Positions 18,200 through 28,562 of a stretch of DNA of 64,000 nt are shown here, one piece after another. The position numbers and the translations under genes are program-made. Numbering within the stretch: position 1 is the stretch's first letter; every line of letters starts with the position of its first letter. Source of the stretch: Butyrivibrio fibrisolvens. GTDB lineage: Bacteria > Bacillota > Clostridia > Lachnospirales > Lachnospiraceae. Location: NCBI RefSeq assembly GCF_023206215.1, contig NZ_CP065800.1, positions 310,001 through 374,000 of the forward strand. Direction: 5' to 3'. The notes under the pieces were generated by a model that was given only the letters and a program-made list of their open reading frames with translations, did no database searches and had not been told where the DNA came from.

Positions 18200-19027
18200 T
18201 TACAACCTTCCAAGGTCGGTAGTTGCTGTTTTGAGTGTTTCATTTGCTGTCTGGATCATAGTTGATGCTGCTTCATAATGTCTTTGTATATTTATTATCG
18301 ACACCATTTCATCAACTACTGAGACATTAGATTGCTCTAAAAATCCTGCATTGATACTTCCGGTTGCATTGTCGATACGAACCGCAACATCTGTGGGTTC
18401 ATACAGATTCTCACCGTATTTATAAAGAGCATCATAATCTTCAAAATCAAAAAGTCCGATGGTTGCGACCACTTCGCTTGTCTCATCTGCACCATCTCCG
18501 GTGAATTCAAGTACCTGACCTTTGACATTGACAGCATGTTTCTTGGTAGGATCGACTTCTATATGCTGGCCTTCTGTATCAAGAACAAAGTCTCCGTCAT
18601 GCGTAACAAGCGCGCCGTCAGCTGTTAATGTAAAGCTTCCATCCCTTGTATACATGACAGTCTGCTGCCCTTGAGTATGACCCGCTATATTATTGTGAGC
18701 ACTGGTATAATCTATGGCGAAAAAGCCTTTGCCCGAAATTGCCAGATCCCAGGTATTGCCTGTGGACTTCATAGGTCCTTCAGACCAGTCTGTATAGTCC
18801 TCTCCGGTCTTTACACCGGGAACGATACGACCAAGTCTCCTAGGATAAGAGCCGGGCTCAGATGTATCCTTGATCTTGAGGGCCAGCTGAGAATCGAATG
18901 TCTGCTGGGTTGAACCCTCTTTTTTGTAACCATTAGTATTGGCATTAGCCAGATTGTTTGTAGCCACGTCCATGCGATGCTGTTCATTGACCATCGCTGT
19001 CCATGCAGTGTACAGTCCTTTAACCAT
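18200..19027 (-). CDS. flgF: Flagellar basal-body rod protein FlgF (FlhO-like)
   Basis: Proximal or distal rod protein of the FlgBCFG family. The ATG at 19027 is chosen because a perfect AAGGAGG lies 8 nt before it; this removes 21 codons of a longer frame. The resulting 275-residue protein begins MVKGLYTAWTAMVNEQHR, with the family motif NNLANANTNGYKKEG, a DLAISGKGFFAI segment near 85, and the C-terminal VDEMVSIINIQRHYEA. It follows mbl and precedes flgG, the mbl-flhO-flhP order of Bacillus. Confidence 0.9.
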   Translation of the reverse strand: MVKGLYTAWTAMVNEQHRMDVATNNLANANTNGYKKEGSTQQTFDSQLALKIKDTSEPGSYPRRLGRIVPGVKTGEDYTDWSEGPMKSTGNTWDLAISGKGFFAIDYTSAHNNIAGHTQGQQTVMYTRDGSFTLTADGALVTHDGDFVLDTEGQHIEVDPTKKHAVNVKGQVLEFTGDGADETSEVVATIGLFDFEDYDALYKYGENLYEPTDVAVRIDNATGSINAGFLEQSNVSVVDEMVSIINIQRHYEAASTMIQTANETLKTATTDLGRL

Positions 19028-19155
19028 ATAACAAGCCTCCTTGCGCCTGCACCCTGTGTCTGGAATCATCAGGACTTTTAAGTCCTTCAAACTCCATACC
19101 CTTATAAAAACTGCAGAAGGAGGCTTGGTTAAAGTTATCCCGGTACTTTACCGGA

Positions 19156-20145
19156 TTATTTTACTGCACCGCTGAGGAACTCAACATATTTACCGGTTCC
19201 GATAGCAACAGCTGTCATCGGATCCTCGGCTGTCATGGTGTTGATGCCTGTCTTAGCAGCGATAAGGTCTTCAAGACCTCTAAGAAGTGATCCACCACCT
19301 GTAAGCACGATACCACGATCTGCAATATCTGCTGCAAGTTCCGGAGGAGTCTTCTCAAGTACACCATGGATAGCTTCTACTATCTGTGTTGTAGGTTCTC
19401 TCAATGCCTCTTCTGTTTCTTCTGAACTGATCTTGACAGTCTTAGGAAGACCTGTAACAAGATTTCGTCCACGCACATCCATATAATCTGCTTCAGGACG
19501 TGGATATGCACTTCCTACGCGGATTTTGATATCTTCTGCGGTTCTTTCACCGATGAGAAGATTGTGCTTCTTTCTCATATAACGGACGATAGCTTCATCA
19601 AAGTCATCGCCTGCGATCTTAACTGATGTAGATACAACTGTACCGCCAAGAGAGATAACTGCGATATCTGTTGTACCACCACCTATATCTACGATCATAT
19701 TGCCGCATGGCTTAATGATATCGATACCTGCACCGATAGCTGCTGCTATAGGCTCTTCGATGATGCGAACGTCTCTGGCACCTGCCATACGTGTAGCATC
19801 TTCTACGGCCTTACGCTCAACTTCAGTTACACCTGAAGGAACGCATACAGCGATAAGAGGTTTACGATAGATTCTACGTCCGAGAGCCTTAGTTATGAAG
19901 TGCTTCATCATCTGCTCTGTGATCTGGTAATCACTGATAACACCCTGACGAAGAGGACGAACTGCTACGATGTTGCCGGGTGTACGGCCGAGCATCTGAC
20001 GTGCATCTTCACCAAATGTAAGAATCTGGTCTGTATCTCTGTCATATGCTACAACAGAGGGCTCCTTAAGTACTACGCCCTTTCCTCTTATATAAACAAG
20101 AATACTTGCTGTTCCTAAATCAATTCCGATATCTGTATACTGCAT
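19156..20145 (-). CDS. mbl: MreB/Mbl rod-shape actin homologue
   Basis: Cytoskeletal ATPase that guides lateral cell-wall synthesis. 329 residues. Actin-fold phosphate loops are visible: DIGIDLGTASILVY at 5-18 and MIVDIGGGTTDIAVISLGG near 155-173, with the adenosine motif VLTGGGSLLRGLEDL near 285-299. Followed by flgF and flgG, which is the position of mbl rather than of mreB-mreC-mreD in Firmicutes; the symbol rests on that synteny. The promoter at 20247-20275 and a long structured leader region lie upstream. Confidence 0.9.
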   Translation of the reverse strand: MQYTDIGIDLGTASILVYIRGKGVVLKEPSVVAYDRDTDQILTFGEDARQMLGRTPGNIVAVRPLRQGVISDYQITEQMMKHFITKALGRRIYRKPLIAVCVPSGVTEVERKAVEDATRMAGARDVRIIEEPIAAAIGAGIDIIKPCGNMIVDIGGGTTDIAVISLGGTVVSTSVKIAGDDFDEAIVRYMRKKHNLLIGERTAEDIKIRVGSAYPRPEADYMDVRGRNLVTGLPKTVKISSEETEEALREPTTQIVEAIHGVLEKTPPELAADIADRGIVLTGGGSLLRGLEDLIAAKTGINTMTAEDPMTAVAIGTGKYVEFLSGAVK

Positions 20146-20246
20146 GGATAAGTCCTTTCAATTTGCTTAAAGTCTGTTATTGTTATTGTTATCGCTTATG
20201 CGAGTTGTTATCTTTGTTAAACTATAAAGCGTATAATTCACAAAGT

Positions 20247-20275
20247 ATTATAAACTAACAGACTCATTTTGAAAA
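20247..20275 (-). promoter_or_regulatory. Predicted sigma-A promoter of mbl-flgF-flgG
   Basis: Minus strand TTTTCA, 17-nt spacer, perfect TATAAT; start point about 95 nt before the mbl ATG and just after the U-tract of the structured element at 20287-20404. Confidence 0.55.
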
Positions 20276-20286
20276 CAGGCTAATTG

Positions 20287-20495
20287 AAAAAAATATAGCG
20301 GTAGCACATCTAAGCTACTTCAGGCCTTGACTTAGCCTTAAAAGTAAAAATTTTCATTGACAACTTTTACTTTCGTTGAAGTTCCTTTTCATCTGTGCTC
20401 CCGCATCCATGCGCAGCTTCCGATATACAGTTTTCAAAAATAAAATCTTTAAAAACGAATATTATTCTACGTTGTGTATATCGGAATAACTGCGC
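20287..20495 (-). other. Structured non-coding stretch between uvrA and mbl
   Basis: No protein is evident in this 369-nt gap. It holds two foldable modules on the minus strand. Module 1 has arms 20476-20495 and 20411-20428: GTATATCGGAA pairs with TTCCGATATAC and CTGCGC with GCGCAG, around a 47-nt loop. Module 2 spans 20404-20287: CCGC/GCGG and TGTGCT/AGCACA close a region that contains a further 9-bp AAAGTAAAA/TTTTACTTT hairpin, and it ends with U7. It may be the uvrA terminator, a small RNA or an old palindromic insertion. Confidence 0.45.
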
Positions 20496-20514
20496 TCAAT
20501 ATTAACCCTTACAT

Positions 20515-23325
20515 TCATTTGAGCATCTTGGCAATATAATGTCCTGTATATGACTCCTTAACTTTGGCAACCTGTTCTGGTGTTCCCTTGGCTACTATAG
20601 TACCTCCCTTGGCACCGCCTTCAGGGCCCAGATCTATTATGTAGTCAGCAGTTTTGATAACATCAAGATTGTGTTCTATAACTACTACAGAATTGCCCTG
20701 CTCCACAAGCTTTTGAAGTATATCTACAAGCTTTGCTACATCTGCAAAATGAAGACCTGTTGTTGGCTCATCCAGAATGTAGATAGTCTTACCTGTACTG
20801 GTCCTTGAAAGCTCTGTTGCAAGCTTTATACGCTGAGCTTCACCACCTGAGAGTTCTGTAGATGGCTGACCGAGTTTGACATAACCAAGACCTACATCAT
20901 AGAGAGTCTGTATCTTCTTATGTATCTTAGGTACATTCTTAAAAAACTCCAGAGCTTCTTCTACAGTCATATCAAGTACATCATAGATATTTTTGCCCTT
21001 ATATCTGACTTCCAGAGTTTCTCTGTTATAGCGCTTACCTCCGCAGACTTCGCATGGCACGTATACATCAGGTAAAAAATGCATCTCTATCTTCACGATA
21101 CCATCACCTGAGCAGGCTTCGCATCTGCCTCCTTTGACATTGAATGAAAATCTGCCCTTGGCATAACCCTTGGCCTTGGCATCAGGTGTTCCTGCAAAAA
21201 GATCTCTGATAAGATCAAATACTCCTGTATATGTAGCAGGATTGGAACGAGGAGTCCTCCCTATAGGTGACTGATCTATATTTATAACCTTGTCAAGCTG
21301 TTCAAGCCCTTCTATAGCCCTGTGATCCCCAGGTATGCAGCGTGCTCTGTTAAGGCTCTTAGCAAGATGTTTGTATAAGATCTCATTAACAAGTGAACTC
21401 TTACCTGAACCCGATACACCTGTCACTACTGTAAGTACCCCAAGAGGGAACTTAACATCAATATCTTTAAGGTTATGCTCTCTTGCGCCCTTAACGTCCA
21501 GCCATCCCGTAGGTTTTCTTCGAACAGAAGGAACCGGAATAGTCTTGGCTCCGGATAGATACTGACCTGTAATAGAATCAGGATTGTTCATGATATCCTC
21601 GGCTGTACCGGTAGCTACTATGCGTCCGCCATGCGATCCGGCGCCCGGGCCTACATCTACAATATAATCAGCTTCTCTCATAGTATCCTCATCATGTTCT
21701 ACTACGATGAGAGTATTACCAAGATCACGAAGATTCTTAAGTGTATTAAGAAGCTTATCATTGTCCCTTTGGTGAAGACCTATACTGGGCTCATCAAGTA
21801 TATAGCACACTCCGCACAGTCCTGATCCAATCTGGGTTGCCAGTCTGATACGCTGAGCCTCTCCGCCGGAAAGAGTTCCTGTAGCTCTTGAAAGCGACAG
21901 ATAGTCAAGGCCTACATCTACAAGAAATCCAACTCTTGCTCTTATCTCTTTGAGCAGCTGAGCACCTATAAGCTCCTGCTGCCTTGAAAGAGACAGATTC
22001 TCAAGATATTTGTGAAGATCTTCAATCGATATAGAAGTTATCTCATAGATATTCCTGCCATCAACAGTTACAGCAAGTGATTCTGGGCGGAGCCTTTGAC
22101 CCTTGCAGGCTGTACATGGTGTGATAGTCATATACTCTTCATATTCTGCCTTGGCAGTCTCAGATGCAGTCTCTCTGTAACGCTGCTCGACATTTTTTAT
22201 AAGACCATCAAATAAGATAGGATAATCGCCCTCACCTCTCTGGCCCTTGTAATGCACATTGACTGTCTTATCTGCTCCATATATAAGAACATCATGAATC
22301 TTCTTAGGATACTTCTCAAAAGGAGTATCAAGGTCGAATCCATAAGCCTTGGCAAGAGCTCTTAATGTTGCATTGGCAAAGCTTCCTTCCTTGTTGCAGG
22401 ACTGCCATCCCATAACCTGAATAGCTCCTTCATTTATAGAAAGAGACTTATCCGGGATCATAAGGTCTTCGTCAAACTCCATCTTGTATCCAAGACCGGA
22501 ACACTCCGGACATGCACCATATGGATTATTGAAAGAAAAGCTCCTAGGCTCAATCTCAGGAATTGATATTCCGCAATCAGGACATGCGAAATTCTGGGAG
22601 AAGTTGATCTCTTTATCTCCTATCACATCAACTACCAGTAGTCCCTCTGCCAAAGACAGCGCTGTTTCTATAGAATCTGTAAGACGACCTCTTATGCTCT
22701 GAGGATCCTCCTTGACTACAAGTCTGTCTACTATGATCTCAATATTGTGCTTGATATTCTTATCAAGACTGATATCTTCTGACAGATCATACTGATTGCC
22801 ATCGATCCTGATACGTACATAGCCGCCCTTCTTGGCTCTCTCGATGACCTTCTCATGCATACCCTTCCTGCCTCTTACAACAGGTGCCAAGATCTGAATC
22901 TTACTTCCTACAGGTAGTGAGAGAATCTGATCTGCCATCTCATCAACACTCTGACGCCTTATCTCCCTTCCGCAGTTAGGACAATGCGGAATACCTATCC
23001 TAGCGTATAAAAGTCTGAAATAATCATATATCTCTGTAACAGTACCTACTGTAGAACGAGGGTTTCTATTGGTTGATTTCTGATCAATAGAAATAGTAGG
23101 TGACAGACCTTCTATCTTCTCAACATCAGGCTTGTCCATCTGTCCAAGGAACATCCTTGCATAAGAAGAGAGTGACTCCATATATCTTCTCTGTCCTTCT
23201 GCAAAAATAGTATCGAAAGCAAGAGAAGACTTACCAGAGCCTGAAAGCCCTGTAAATACAGTAAGTGTCCCCCTCGGGATATTAACATCTACCCCTTTTA
23301 AATTGTGCTCATTGGCATGACGCAC
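20515..23325 (-). CDS. uvrA: Excinuclease ABC subunit A
   Basis: Damage-recognition ATPase of nucleotide excision repair. The open frame as given starts at GTG 23325 and has 936 residues. Two ABC ATPase halves are complete: Walker [10 protein letters not shown] near 28-36 and GVSGSGKSS near 625-633; signatures [18 protein letters not shown] and [17 protein letters not shown]; three zinc modules (CPNC, CPDCG...CPEC, CEAC...CEVC). The GTG start removes the first conserved beta strand and has no usable ribosome binding site. The real start is probably ATG 23438, separated from this frame by one missing base in an A6 run (see 23326-23438). Full length would be 974 residues. Confidence 0.93.
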   Translation of the reverse strand: MRHANEHNLKGVDVNIPRGTLTVFTGLSGSGKSSLAFDTIFAEGQRRYMESLSSYARMFLGQMDKPDVEKIEGLSPTISIDQKSTNRNPRSTVGTVTEIYDYFRLLYARIGIPHCPNCGREIRRQSVDEMADQILSLPVGSKIQILAPVVRGRKGMHEKVIERAKKGGYVRIRIDGNQYDLSEDISLDKNIKHNIEIIVDRLVVKEDPQSIRGRLTDSIETALSLAEGLLVVDVIGDKEINFSQNFACPDCGISIPEIEPRSFSFNNPYGACPECSGLGYKMEFDEDLMIPDKSLSINEGAIQVMGWQSCNKEGSFANATLRALAKAYGFDLDTPFEKYPKKIHDVLIYGADKTVNVHYKGQRGEGDYPILFDGLIKNVEQRYRETASETAKAEYEEYMTITPCTACKGQRLRPESLAVTVDGRNIYEITSISIEDLHKYLENLSLSRQQELIGAQLLKEIRARVGFLVDVGLDYLSLSRATGTLSGGEAQRIRLATQIGSGLCGVCYILDEPSIGLHQRDNDKLLNTLKNLRDLGNTLIVVEHDEDTMREADYIVDVGPGAGSHGGRIVATGTAEDIMNNPDSITGQYLSGAKTIPVPSVRRKPTGWLDVKGAREHNLKDIDVKFPLGVLTVVTGVSGSGKSSLVNEILYKHLAKSLNRARCIPGDHRAIEGLEQLDKVINIDQSPIGRTPRSNPATYTGVFDLIRDLFAGTPDAKAKGYAKGRFSFNVKGGRCEACSGDGIVKIEMHFLPDVYVPCEVCGGKRYNRETLEVRYKGKNIYDVLDMTVEEALEFFKNVPKIHKKIQTLYDVGLGYVKLGQPSTELSGGEAQRIKLATELSRTSTGKTIYILDEPTTGLHFADVAKLVDILQKLVEQGNSVVVIEHNLDVIKTADYIIDLGPEGGAKGGTIVAKGTPEQVAKVKESYTGHYIAKMLK

Positions 23326-23438
23326 CCTTATATAATCATGTATATCTACAGGAAGAGGACGCCTTCCTGTGGTATTAGTCTTGGAAAAATGAGATTTCTT
23401 CTCGGCATTTCCTTGTTCTTTAACCTTTTTTCAGACAT
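23326..23438 (-). pseudogene. uvrA: Out-of-frame 5' end of uvrA (frameshift in A6 run)
   Basis: ATG 23438 follows an AAGGA box by a few bases and opens MSEK; in the sequenced frame it stops after 30 codons. Reading one base back at the A6 run (23426-23431) gives [15 protein letters not shown]..., continuing through [18 protein letters not shown] into UvrA with no stop. DYIRVRxAxEHNL is exactly how UvrA proteins begin. The uvrA frame has a TGA at the A run and no ATG, GTG or TTG before GTG 23325. Cause: sequencing error, true indel, or slippage on A6. Confidence 0.75.
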
Positions 23439-23482
23439 AATCCTTATTTCCTTTTTAAAAAATCGAAGCTTAAATTTTTAAC

Positions 23483-23510
23483 AATATAATTGTCTTTATT
23501 TGCGTAGCAA
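23483..23510 (-). promoter_or_regulatory. Possible uvrA promoter
   Basis: Minus strand TTGCTA, 16-nt spacer, TATATT, about 40 nt before ATG 23438. No GAAC-N4-GTTC LexA box is visible in the uvrA/uvrB spacer. Confidence 0.4.
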
Positions 23511-23567
23511 AATCATTGTATCATAGCATTTAAAATTCTAAAATCCTTTTATGAAAATTTCAGACTT

Positions 23568-23596
23568 TTGCAACGGCCCCACGTCTTTGCTACAAT
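23568..23596 (+). promoter_or_regulatory. Predicted uvrB promoter
   Basis: TTGCAA, 17-nt spacer, TACAAT; leader of about 90 nt to the uvrB ATG. Confidence 0.55.
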
Positions 23597-23691
23597 AAAA
23601 ATGCTAATACTAATTATAACTTAAATTTCCAACCCTAGCGGCGTGGTATCTAAGTTCGTAACACACAACCCCAAAGAATATCGGAGTAAAC

Positions 23692-25686
23692 ATGGACAAA
23701 TTCAAGCTTGTAAGTACTTTTAAGCCTACCGGCGATCAGCCACAGGCTATAGAGAAACTGGTCCAGGGATTTAAGGACGGCAACCAGTTTGAAACCCTCC
23801 TTGGCGTAACAGGTTCCGGCAAGACCTTCACCATGGCCAATATAATAGCTGCCCTTAATAAGCCAACCCTAATCATATCTCACAATAAAACCCTTGCCGG
23901 TCAGCTCTATGGTGAGATGAAAGAGTTTTTCCCTGAAAATGCAGTTGAATATTTTGTATCCTACTACGATTACTACCAGCCAGAGGCATATGTACCGCAG
24001 ACGGATACTTATATAGCCAAGGACTCTTCTATAAATGATGAGATAGATAAATTAAGACTTTCTGCAACAGCATCTCTTGCCGAAAGAAACGATGTCATAG
24101 TCGTAGCATCTGTTTCCTGCATATACGGCCTTGGAAGCCCTGACGAATTCAAAGGTATGTCTATATCCTTAAGACCCGGCATGTCCAAAGACAGAGATGA
24201 TGTCATCAAAGACCTTATAGCAATACAGTATCAGCGCAACGATATGGATTTATCCCGTTGTAACTTCCGTGTACACGGCGATGTAGTAGAGGTATTCCCT
24301 GCCAATGCCGACGACTACCTTATAAGGATCGAGTTCTTCGGTGATGAGATTGACAGGATATGCGAAGTCGAACCACTTTCAGGCAAGGTAACTCACGAGC
24401 TCGAGCACGTTATGATATACCCTGCTTCCCACTATGTTGTCCCTCAGGAGAAGATCAACAGGGCATGTGAGAATATAGAAAAAGAGCTTGAAGATCAGGT
24501 CCGCTTCTTTAAAGGTGAAGACAAGCTTATAGAAGCTCAGCGTATAGCTGAAAGGACCAACTTCGATATTGAGATGATGAGGGAGACAGGTTTTTGCTCA
24601 GGAATTGAGAACTACTCAAGGCATCTTAATTTTATGGCACCAGGGGAGCCGCCTCTTACACTTATGGATTTCTTCCCAAGAGACTTCCTAATAATCGTGG
24701 ACGAATCTCACATGTCTATCCCACAGATAGGCGCTATGTATCACGGCGACAGAAGCAGAAAAGAAACTCTTGTCAATTATGGTTTCAGACTTCCATCCGC
24801 TCTTGATAACAGGCCTCTGAACTTCGAAGAGTTTGAAGCAAGGATCGACCAGATGCTCTTCTGCTCAGCCACCCCCGGTAAATACGAACAGGAGCACGAG
24901 CTACTAAGAGCCGAACAAGTCATAAGACCAACAGGTCTTCTGGATCCCGAAGTTGACGTAAGACCTACTGAAGGTCAGATAGATGATCTCCTTGCAGAGA
25001 TAAGAAAAGAAACCGGCAACAAGAATAAGGTTCTTGTAACTACGCTCACAAAGCGTATGGCAGAAGATCTTACAGAATACCTTGCTGAAAATGGCGTAAG
25101 AGTCAAATATCTCCACTCTGATATAGATACACTGGAACGAGCTGAGATCATCAGGGATATGCGTCTTGATGTATTTGATGTACTAGTCGGCATCAACCTG
25201 CTTAGAGAGGGTCTTGATATCCCTGAGATAACTCTTGTAGCTATCCTGGATGCAGACAAGGAAGGATTCCTTAGATCAGAAACCTCTCTTGTACAGACCA
25301 TAGGACGAGCTGCCAGAAATTCAGAAGGCCATGTAATCATGTATGCCGACAATATGACAGAGTCTATGCAAAATGCCATAGATGAGACCAACAGACGTCG
25401 TGAGATACAGATGAAATACAATAAGGAACATGGTATCACTCCTCAGACTATCAAGAAAGCTGTTCGTGACCTTATCGCTATAACCAAGGAGATCACCAAA
25501 GAAGAAGTCAAGTTTGAGAAAGATCCTGAATCTATGAGCCGAGACGAACTTGAAAAGCTCATTGGCAAGGTTCAAAAGAAGATGAAAAAAGCAGCTGCAG
25601 AACTCGATTTCGAGACCGCTGCTGCTCTTAGAGACCAGATGCTATCACTAAAAACTCATCTTAACGAGCTTACAGGTGGAGTATGA
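23692..25686 (+). CDS. uvrB: Excinuclease ABC subunit B
   Basis: Helicase-like subunit that verifies damage and loads UvrC. 664 residues, the standard length. Walker A GVTGSGKT is at 38-45 and the damage-probing beta hairpin [15 protein letters not shown] at 90-104. Helicase motifs follow: DESHMS near 338, FCSATP near 385, [17 protein letters not shown] near 501-517 and QTIGRAARN near 540. The UVR coiled coil that binds UvrC closes the protein (residues ~620-655). An ATCGGAG box lies 6 nt before the ATG. Divergent from uvrA, an unusual separation from the common uvrB-uvrA operon. A strong bidirectional terminator follows. Confidence 0.97.
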   Translation: MDKFKLVSTFKPTGDQPQAIEKLVQGFKDGNQFETLLGVTGSGKTFTMANIIAALNKPTLIISHNKTLAGQLYGEMKEFFPENAVEYFVSYYDYYQPEAYVPQTDTYIAKDSSINDEIDKLRLSATASLAERNDVIVVASVSCIYGLGSPDEFKGMSISLRPGMSKDRDDVIKDLIAIQYQRNDMDLSRCNFRVHGDVVEVFPANADDYLIRIEFFGDEIDRICEVEPLSGKVTHELEHVMIYPASHYVVPQEKINRACENIEKELEDQVRFFKGEDKLIEAQRIAERTNFDIEMMRETGFCSGIENYSRHLNFMAPGEPPLTLMDFFPRDFLIIVDESHMSIPQIGAMYHGDRSRKETLVNYGFRLPSALDNRPLNFEEFEARIDQMLFCSATPGKYEQEHELLRAEQVIRPTGLLDPEVDVRPTEGQIDDLLAEIRKETGNKNKVLVTTLTKRMAEDLTEYLAENGVRVKYLHSDIDTLERAEIIRDMRLDVFDVLVGINLLREGLDIPEITLVAILDADKEGFLRSETSLVQTIGRAARNSEGHVIMYADNMTESMQNAIDETNRRREIQMKYNKEHGITPQTIKKAVRDLIAITKEITKEEVKFEKDPESMSRDELEKLIGKVQKKMKKAAAELDFETAAALRDQMLSLKTHLNELTGGV

Positions 25687-25774
25687 TTTACAATTACCGG
25701 CTCAAACTTCGAGGCTGCCACACTGTTCTAAGTGCATAGTTTGAATTACTGAAACAGTTTTTAATAATAGTTAG

Positions 25775-25820
25775 AAACGGTATATTTAGAAGAATCACTC
25801 ATCTAAATATACCGTTTTTT
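25775..25820. terminator. Bidirectional terminator between uvrB and ctpA
   Basis: Perfect 16-bp inverted repeat, arms 25775-25790 and 25802-25817, 11-nt loop, followed by further T residues on the plus strand and preceded by AAA for the minus strand. It separates the convergent uvrB and ctpA units. Confidence 0.85.
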
Positions 25821-25901
25821 ATTTCATATAGTTTATTTCAAATAGTTGATTTTATAACCTTTTTCCAGGCTTATTTTTATAACCTTATCTTTTATAACCT
25901 A

Positions 25902-27266
25902 TCATTTTAGCAGTTCAAGCGCCTTATCAAGCTGATTGTCAATTCCTTTCTCAGCAGCCTCAGCATCGTACTCGATCACAACATCCGGATCTATGCCTGT
26001 TCCATGGATGTTGACTCCATTTGGTGTATAGTACTTACTTACAGTAAGCTTAACAGCTGTTCCATCGCTAAAAGGAATTATCCTTTGAACGATTCCTTTA
26101 CCAAAGGTTGTAGTTCCAACAAGAACACCTTTTTCATAATCTTTGATAGCACCAGCCAGAATCTCTGATGCACTTGCAGAGTATTCGTTTACAAGAACCG
26201 CCATTGGAACATCGATCTCGTTTTCGCCATCACAGTCATAATCTACTCTGTTACCATCTTTATCAACTGTATAAACTATTGTTCCCTTAGGAAGAAGCAT
26301 ATTGGCTATCTCACATACAGTATCAAGATTGCCGCCCGGGTTAGATCTTAGATCTATCACAAGGCCCTTCATGCCCTGACCTTTCAGAGTTGCAAGAGCT
26401 TCTGCAAACTGATCACTGGTTACAGAGTCGAACTCTTTGATCTGTATATATCCAATGTTGCCATCTTTCATCTCATAATTAACAGTTGGAGTTTCTATCT
26501 GACGTCTTTCGACTTCTATATCAAGATAATCAGACTCACCCTGTCTTACTACTGTAAGGACAACAGTTGTATGCTCTTCTCCCTTGACCTTACTGATAAA
26601 CTCTTCAAGCTCCATTGATTCTGTGAGCTCTCCGTCTACTTTATAACAGATATCACCATCTTTGAGGCCTGCTTCCTGAGCAGGTGATCCATCCATAACT
26701 CCTGCTATCACAGGAAGTCCTGTTGTAGCATCAGTGCTTATATATGCGCCGATTCCATAATAGATACCATTGGTATCTTCCATAAGAGCATTGAGCTCTT
26801 CTTCTGTATAATATACAGAATATACATCCCCAAGGCTATCCAGCATTCCTTCATACATGCCGTCTTCAAGAGTCTTGGTTGATACATTTTCGGAATCTAT
26901 ATAGTATGTATCTATCGTCTGCTCAAGTAGCTGGAGCTTAGCCATTGTATCATCATTGACTACAGATTCATGGTCATCTTCCTGAAAAGCGCCGTCTTCA
27001 GAAGCTGACTCATCTTCATTTGAATCTGTCTTCGAGCTGCTTCTATTATTGGCCTGCTCAAGTGTACCTATAGTTATCGTTGACGGATTATTTCTAACAA
27101 GGGCATAGCTTACCCCAAATACGCAGGTGCTTATAAATGCACCGGCTATTACTCCAAGAAAAAATGTTCCCCAGCTAAATTTTTTCCCTGTTTCAGGTGG
27201 AACTGTTCCATCTGTATCATGATCACTTTGATACAGATCATGATCTTCAAATTTGTTGTCTTCCAT
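25902..27266 (-). CDS. ctpA: S41 family C-terminal processing peptidase
   Basis: Membrane-anchored serine protease with a PDZ domain facing the outside. Starting at ATG 27266 (MEDNKFEDH) leaves a 29-nt gap to the gene upstream; a TTG two codons before is also possible. 454 residues: cytoplasmic tail, transmembrane segment near 35-58, acidic linker, PDZ domain near 180-265 (GSPAQEAGLKDGD), then the S41 core with the Ser in NEYSASASEIL near 360 and the Lys in GTTTFGKGIVQ about 25 residues on. Last gene of the ftsE-ftsX-M23-ctpA unit, so it probably trims or controls cell-wall enzymes. Confidence 0.92.
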   Translation of the reverse strand: MEDNKFEDHDLYQSDHDTDGTVPPETGKKFSWGTFFLGVIAGAFISTCVFGVSYALVRNNPSTITIGTLEQANNRSSSKTDSNEDESASEDGAFQEDDHESVVNDDTMAKLQLLEQTIDTYYIDSENVSTKTLEDGMYEGMLDSLGDVYSVYYTEEELNALMEDTNGIYYGIGAYISTDATTGLPVIAGVMDGSPAQEAGLKDGDICYKVDGELTESMELEEFISKVKGEEHTTVVLTVVRQGESDYLDIEVERRQIETPTVNYEMKDGNIGYIQIKEFDSVTSDQFAEALATLKGQGMKGLVIDLRSNPGGNLDTVCEIANMLLPKGTIVYTVDKDGNRVDYDCDGENEIDVPMAVLVNEYSASASEILAGAIKDYEKGVLVGTTTFGKGIVQRIIPFSDGTAVKLTVSKYYTPNGVNIHGTGIDPDVVIEYDAEAAEKGIDNQLDKALELLK

Positions 27267-27295
27267 TTTCAATAAAACCTTTCTATACTTTCCTT

Positions 27296-28540
27296 TTATT
27301 TCAAATAATTCCAAGGACTTACATAAGACCCGTTAAGGCGCACACCAAAATGAAGATGCGGGCCTGTGGATCTTCCTGTAGATCCTACTGCAGCTATATT
27401 CTGTCCTGCAGATACTTCCTGACCTGTAGATACATACAAGGCAGATGCATGCATATAGATGGTATAAAGTCCATCGCCATGATCTATCATGATATAATTG
27501 CCCATGGAGCTTGAATATGCAGCAGCTACAACAGTTCCGCTATAGGCCGCCAGTATACTGGATCCTGTAGGAGCTGCAAGGTCTATACCATTATGCATCT
27601 TCTGAACACCAAGTGTAGGATGCATTCTCATACCATAATCATCAGAGATTCTGGTATAAGCAGGACACGGCCAGGTGAACATACCGCCATCATAAGTCCT
27701 TTTGCTCTGATTTGCAAGCTTAGCTTTATCAGCCTCTACAGCCTTTTCAAGAGCAGCAATAGTCTCATTTTCCTCTGCAATCTGAGCCTCATATTCTTTT
27801 ATTGCAGCTTCCTTGTCAGAAATATCTGCGTTGACAGCCGAAAGCTGTGTCTGTTTTTCTGCAAGAAGAGCTTCCATACTAGCCTGCTCAGCCTCTACAT
27901 CTGCTTTGGCTTCTTCAAGCGTTGCCTGTTCTTCTTCAAGAGCACTTTGAGTCAGCGCTATAAGCTGTGTGGTCAGTATGTATTCCTGAAGCTTTTGATT
28001 ATCATACGCGGATATTTCAGATATATACTCTGCCTTATTAAGCATGTCCGCATAGCTATCAGACTCTATCAGAAGTTCCAACAGGTATGTATCGCCTCGC
28101 TCATACATGAACCTGATTCTTTCCTTCATGGATTCATACTGCTTTTGCTGCTGCTCTTTGGCAGCTTCCAGTTCCTTTTTAGTCTCCTCTATCTCAGCCT
28201 CTTTATCAGTTATCTGCTGCTCCAAGGCATCAATATTAGCCTGCATATCTGACAGTGAAGCATCAAGCTGCGTAATATATTCATTGAGATTATTCTTATC
28301 TTTCTCAAGCTCTTTTTTGACAGTCTCTATATCAGTAAGAGACGATTTCATCTGGTCACGCTCTTTTTTTGCTTCGTTTATCTGATCTTCCTTTTCTTTG
28401 ATACTTTCCTGCGTGACTTCTGCATAGCTTTTAATGGCGAGGTTATCACTAAACATTGTAATGCACAGTGTCACCATTACCATGAGTGCCACTAACTTGC
28501 GGAAGATTCTTTTTTTCCAAAAATGTCTTATCCTTATCAA
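27296..28540 (-). CDS. M23 murein hydrolase activator with coiled coil (EnvC-like)
   Basis: Secreted cell-wall hydrolase or hydrolase activator. An N-terminal signal segment (about 15-36) is followed by a long coiled coil (about 45-255) rich in Glu, Lys and Gln, and a C-terminal LytM/M23 domain with HNGIDLAAPTG near 313-323 and HLHFGV near 393-398, so the zinc ligands appear present. TTG 28540 is preferred as start because a GGGGGA box lies 7 nt before it; a TTG five codons earlier (28555) lacks one. Directly downstream of ftsX, it matches the EnvC/PcsB partner that FtsEX activates. Confidence 0.88.
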   Translation of the reverse strand: MIRIRHFWKKRIFRKLVALMVMVTLCITMFSDNLAIKSYAEVTQESIKEKEDQINEAKKERDQMKSSLTDIETVKKELEKDKNNLNEYITQLDASLSDMQANIDALEQQITDKEAEIEETKKELEAAKEQQQKQYESMKERIRFMYERGDTYLLELLIESDSYADMLNKAEYISEISAYDNQKLQEYILTTQLIALTQSALEEEQATLEEAKADVEAEQASMEALLAEKQTQLSAVNADISDKEAAIKEYEAQIAEENETIAALEKAVEADKAKLANQSKRTYDGGMFTWPCPAYTRISDDYGMRMHPTLGVQKMHNGIDLAAPTGSSILAAYSGTVVAAAYSSSMGNYIMIDHGDGLYTIYMHASALYVSTGQEVSAGQNIAAVGSTGRSTGPHLHFGVRLNGSYVSPWNYLK

Positions 28541-28562
28541 GTAATGTTCCCCCAAAGCTTAT

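Noticed and set aside
23439..23691. LexA/SOS box in the uvrA/uvrB spacer
   Set aside because: No GAAC-N4-GTTC or near match is present.
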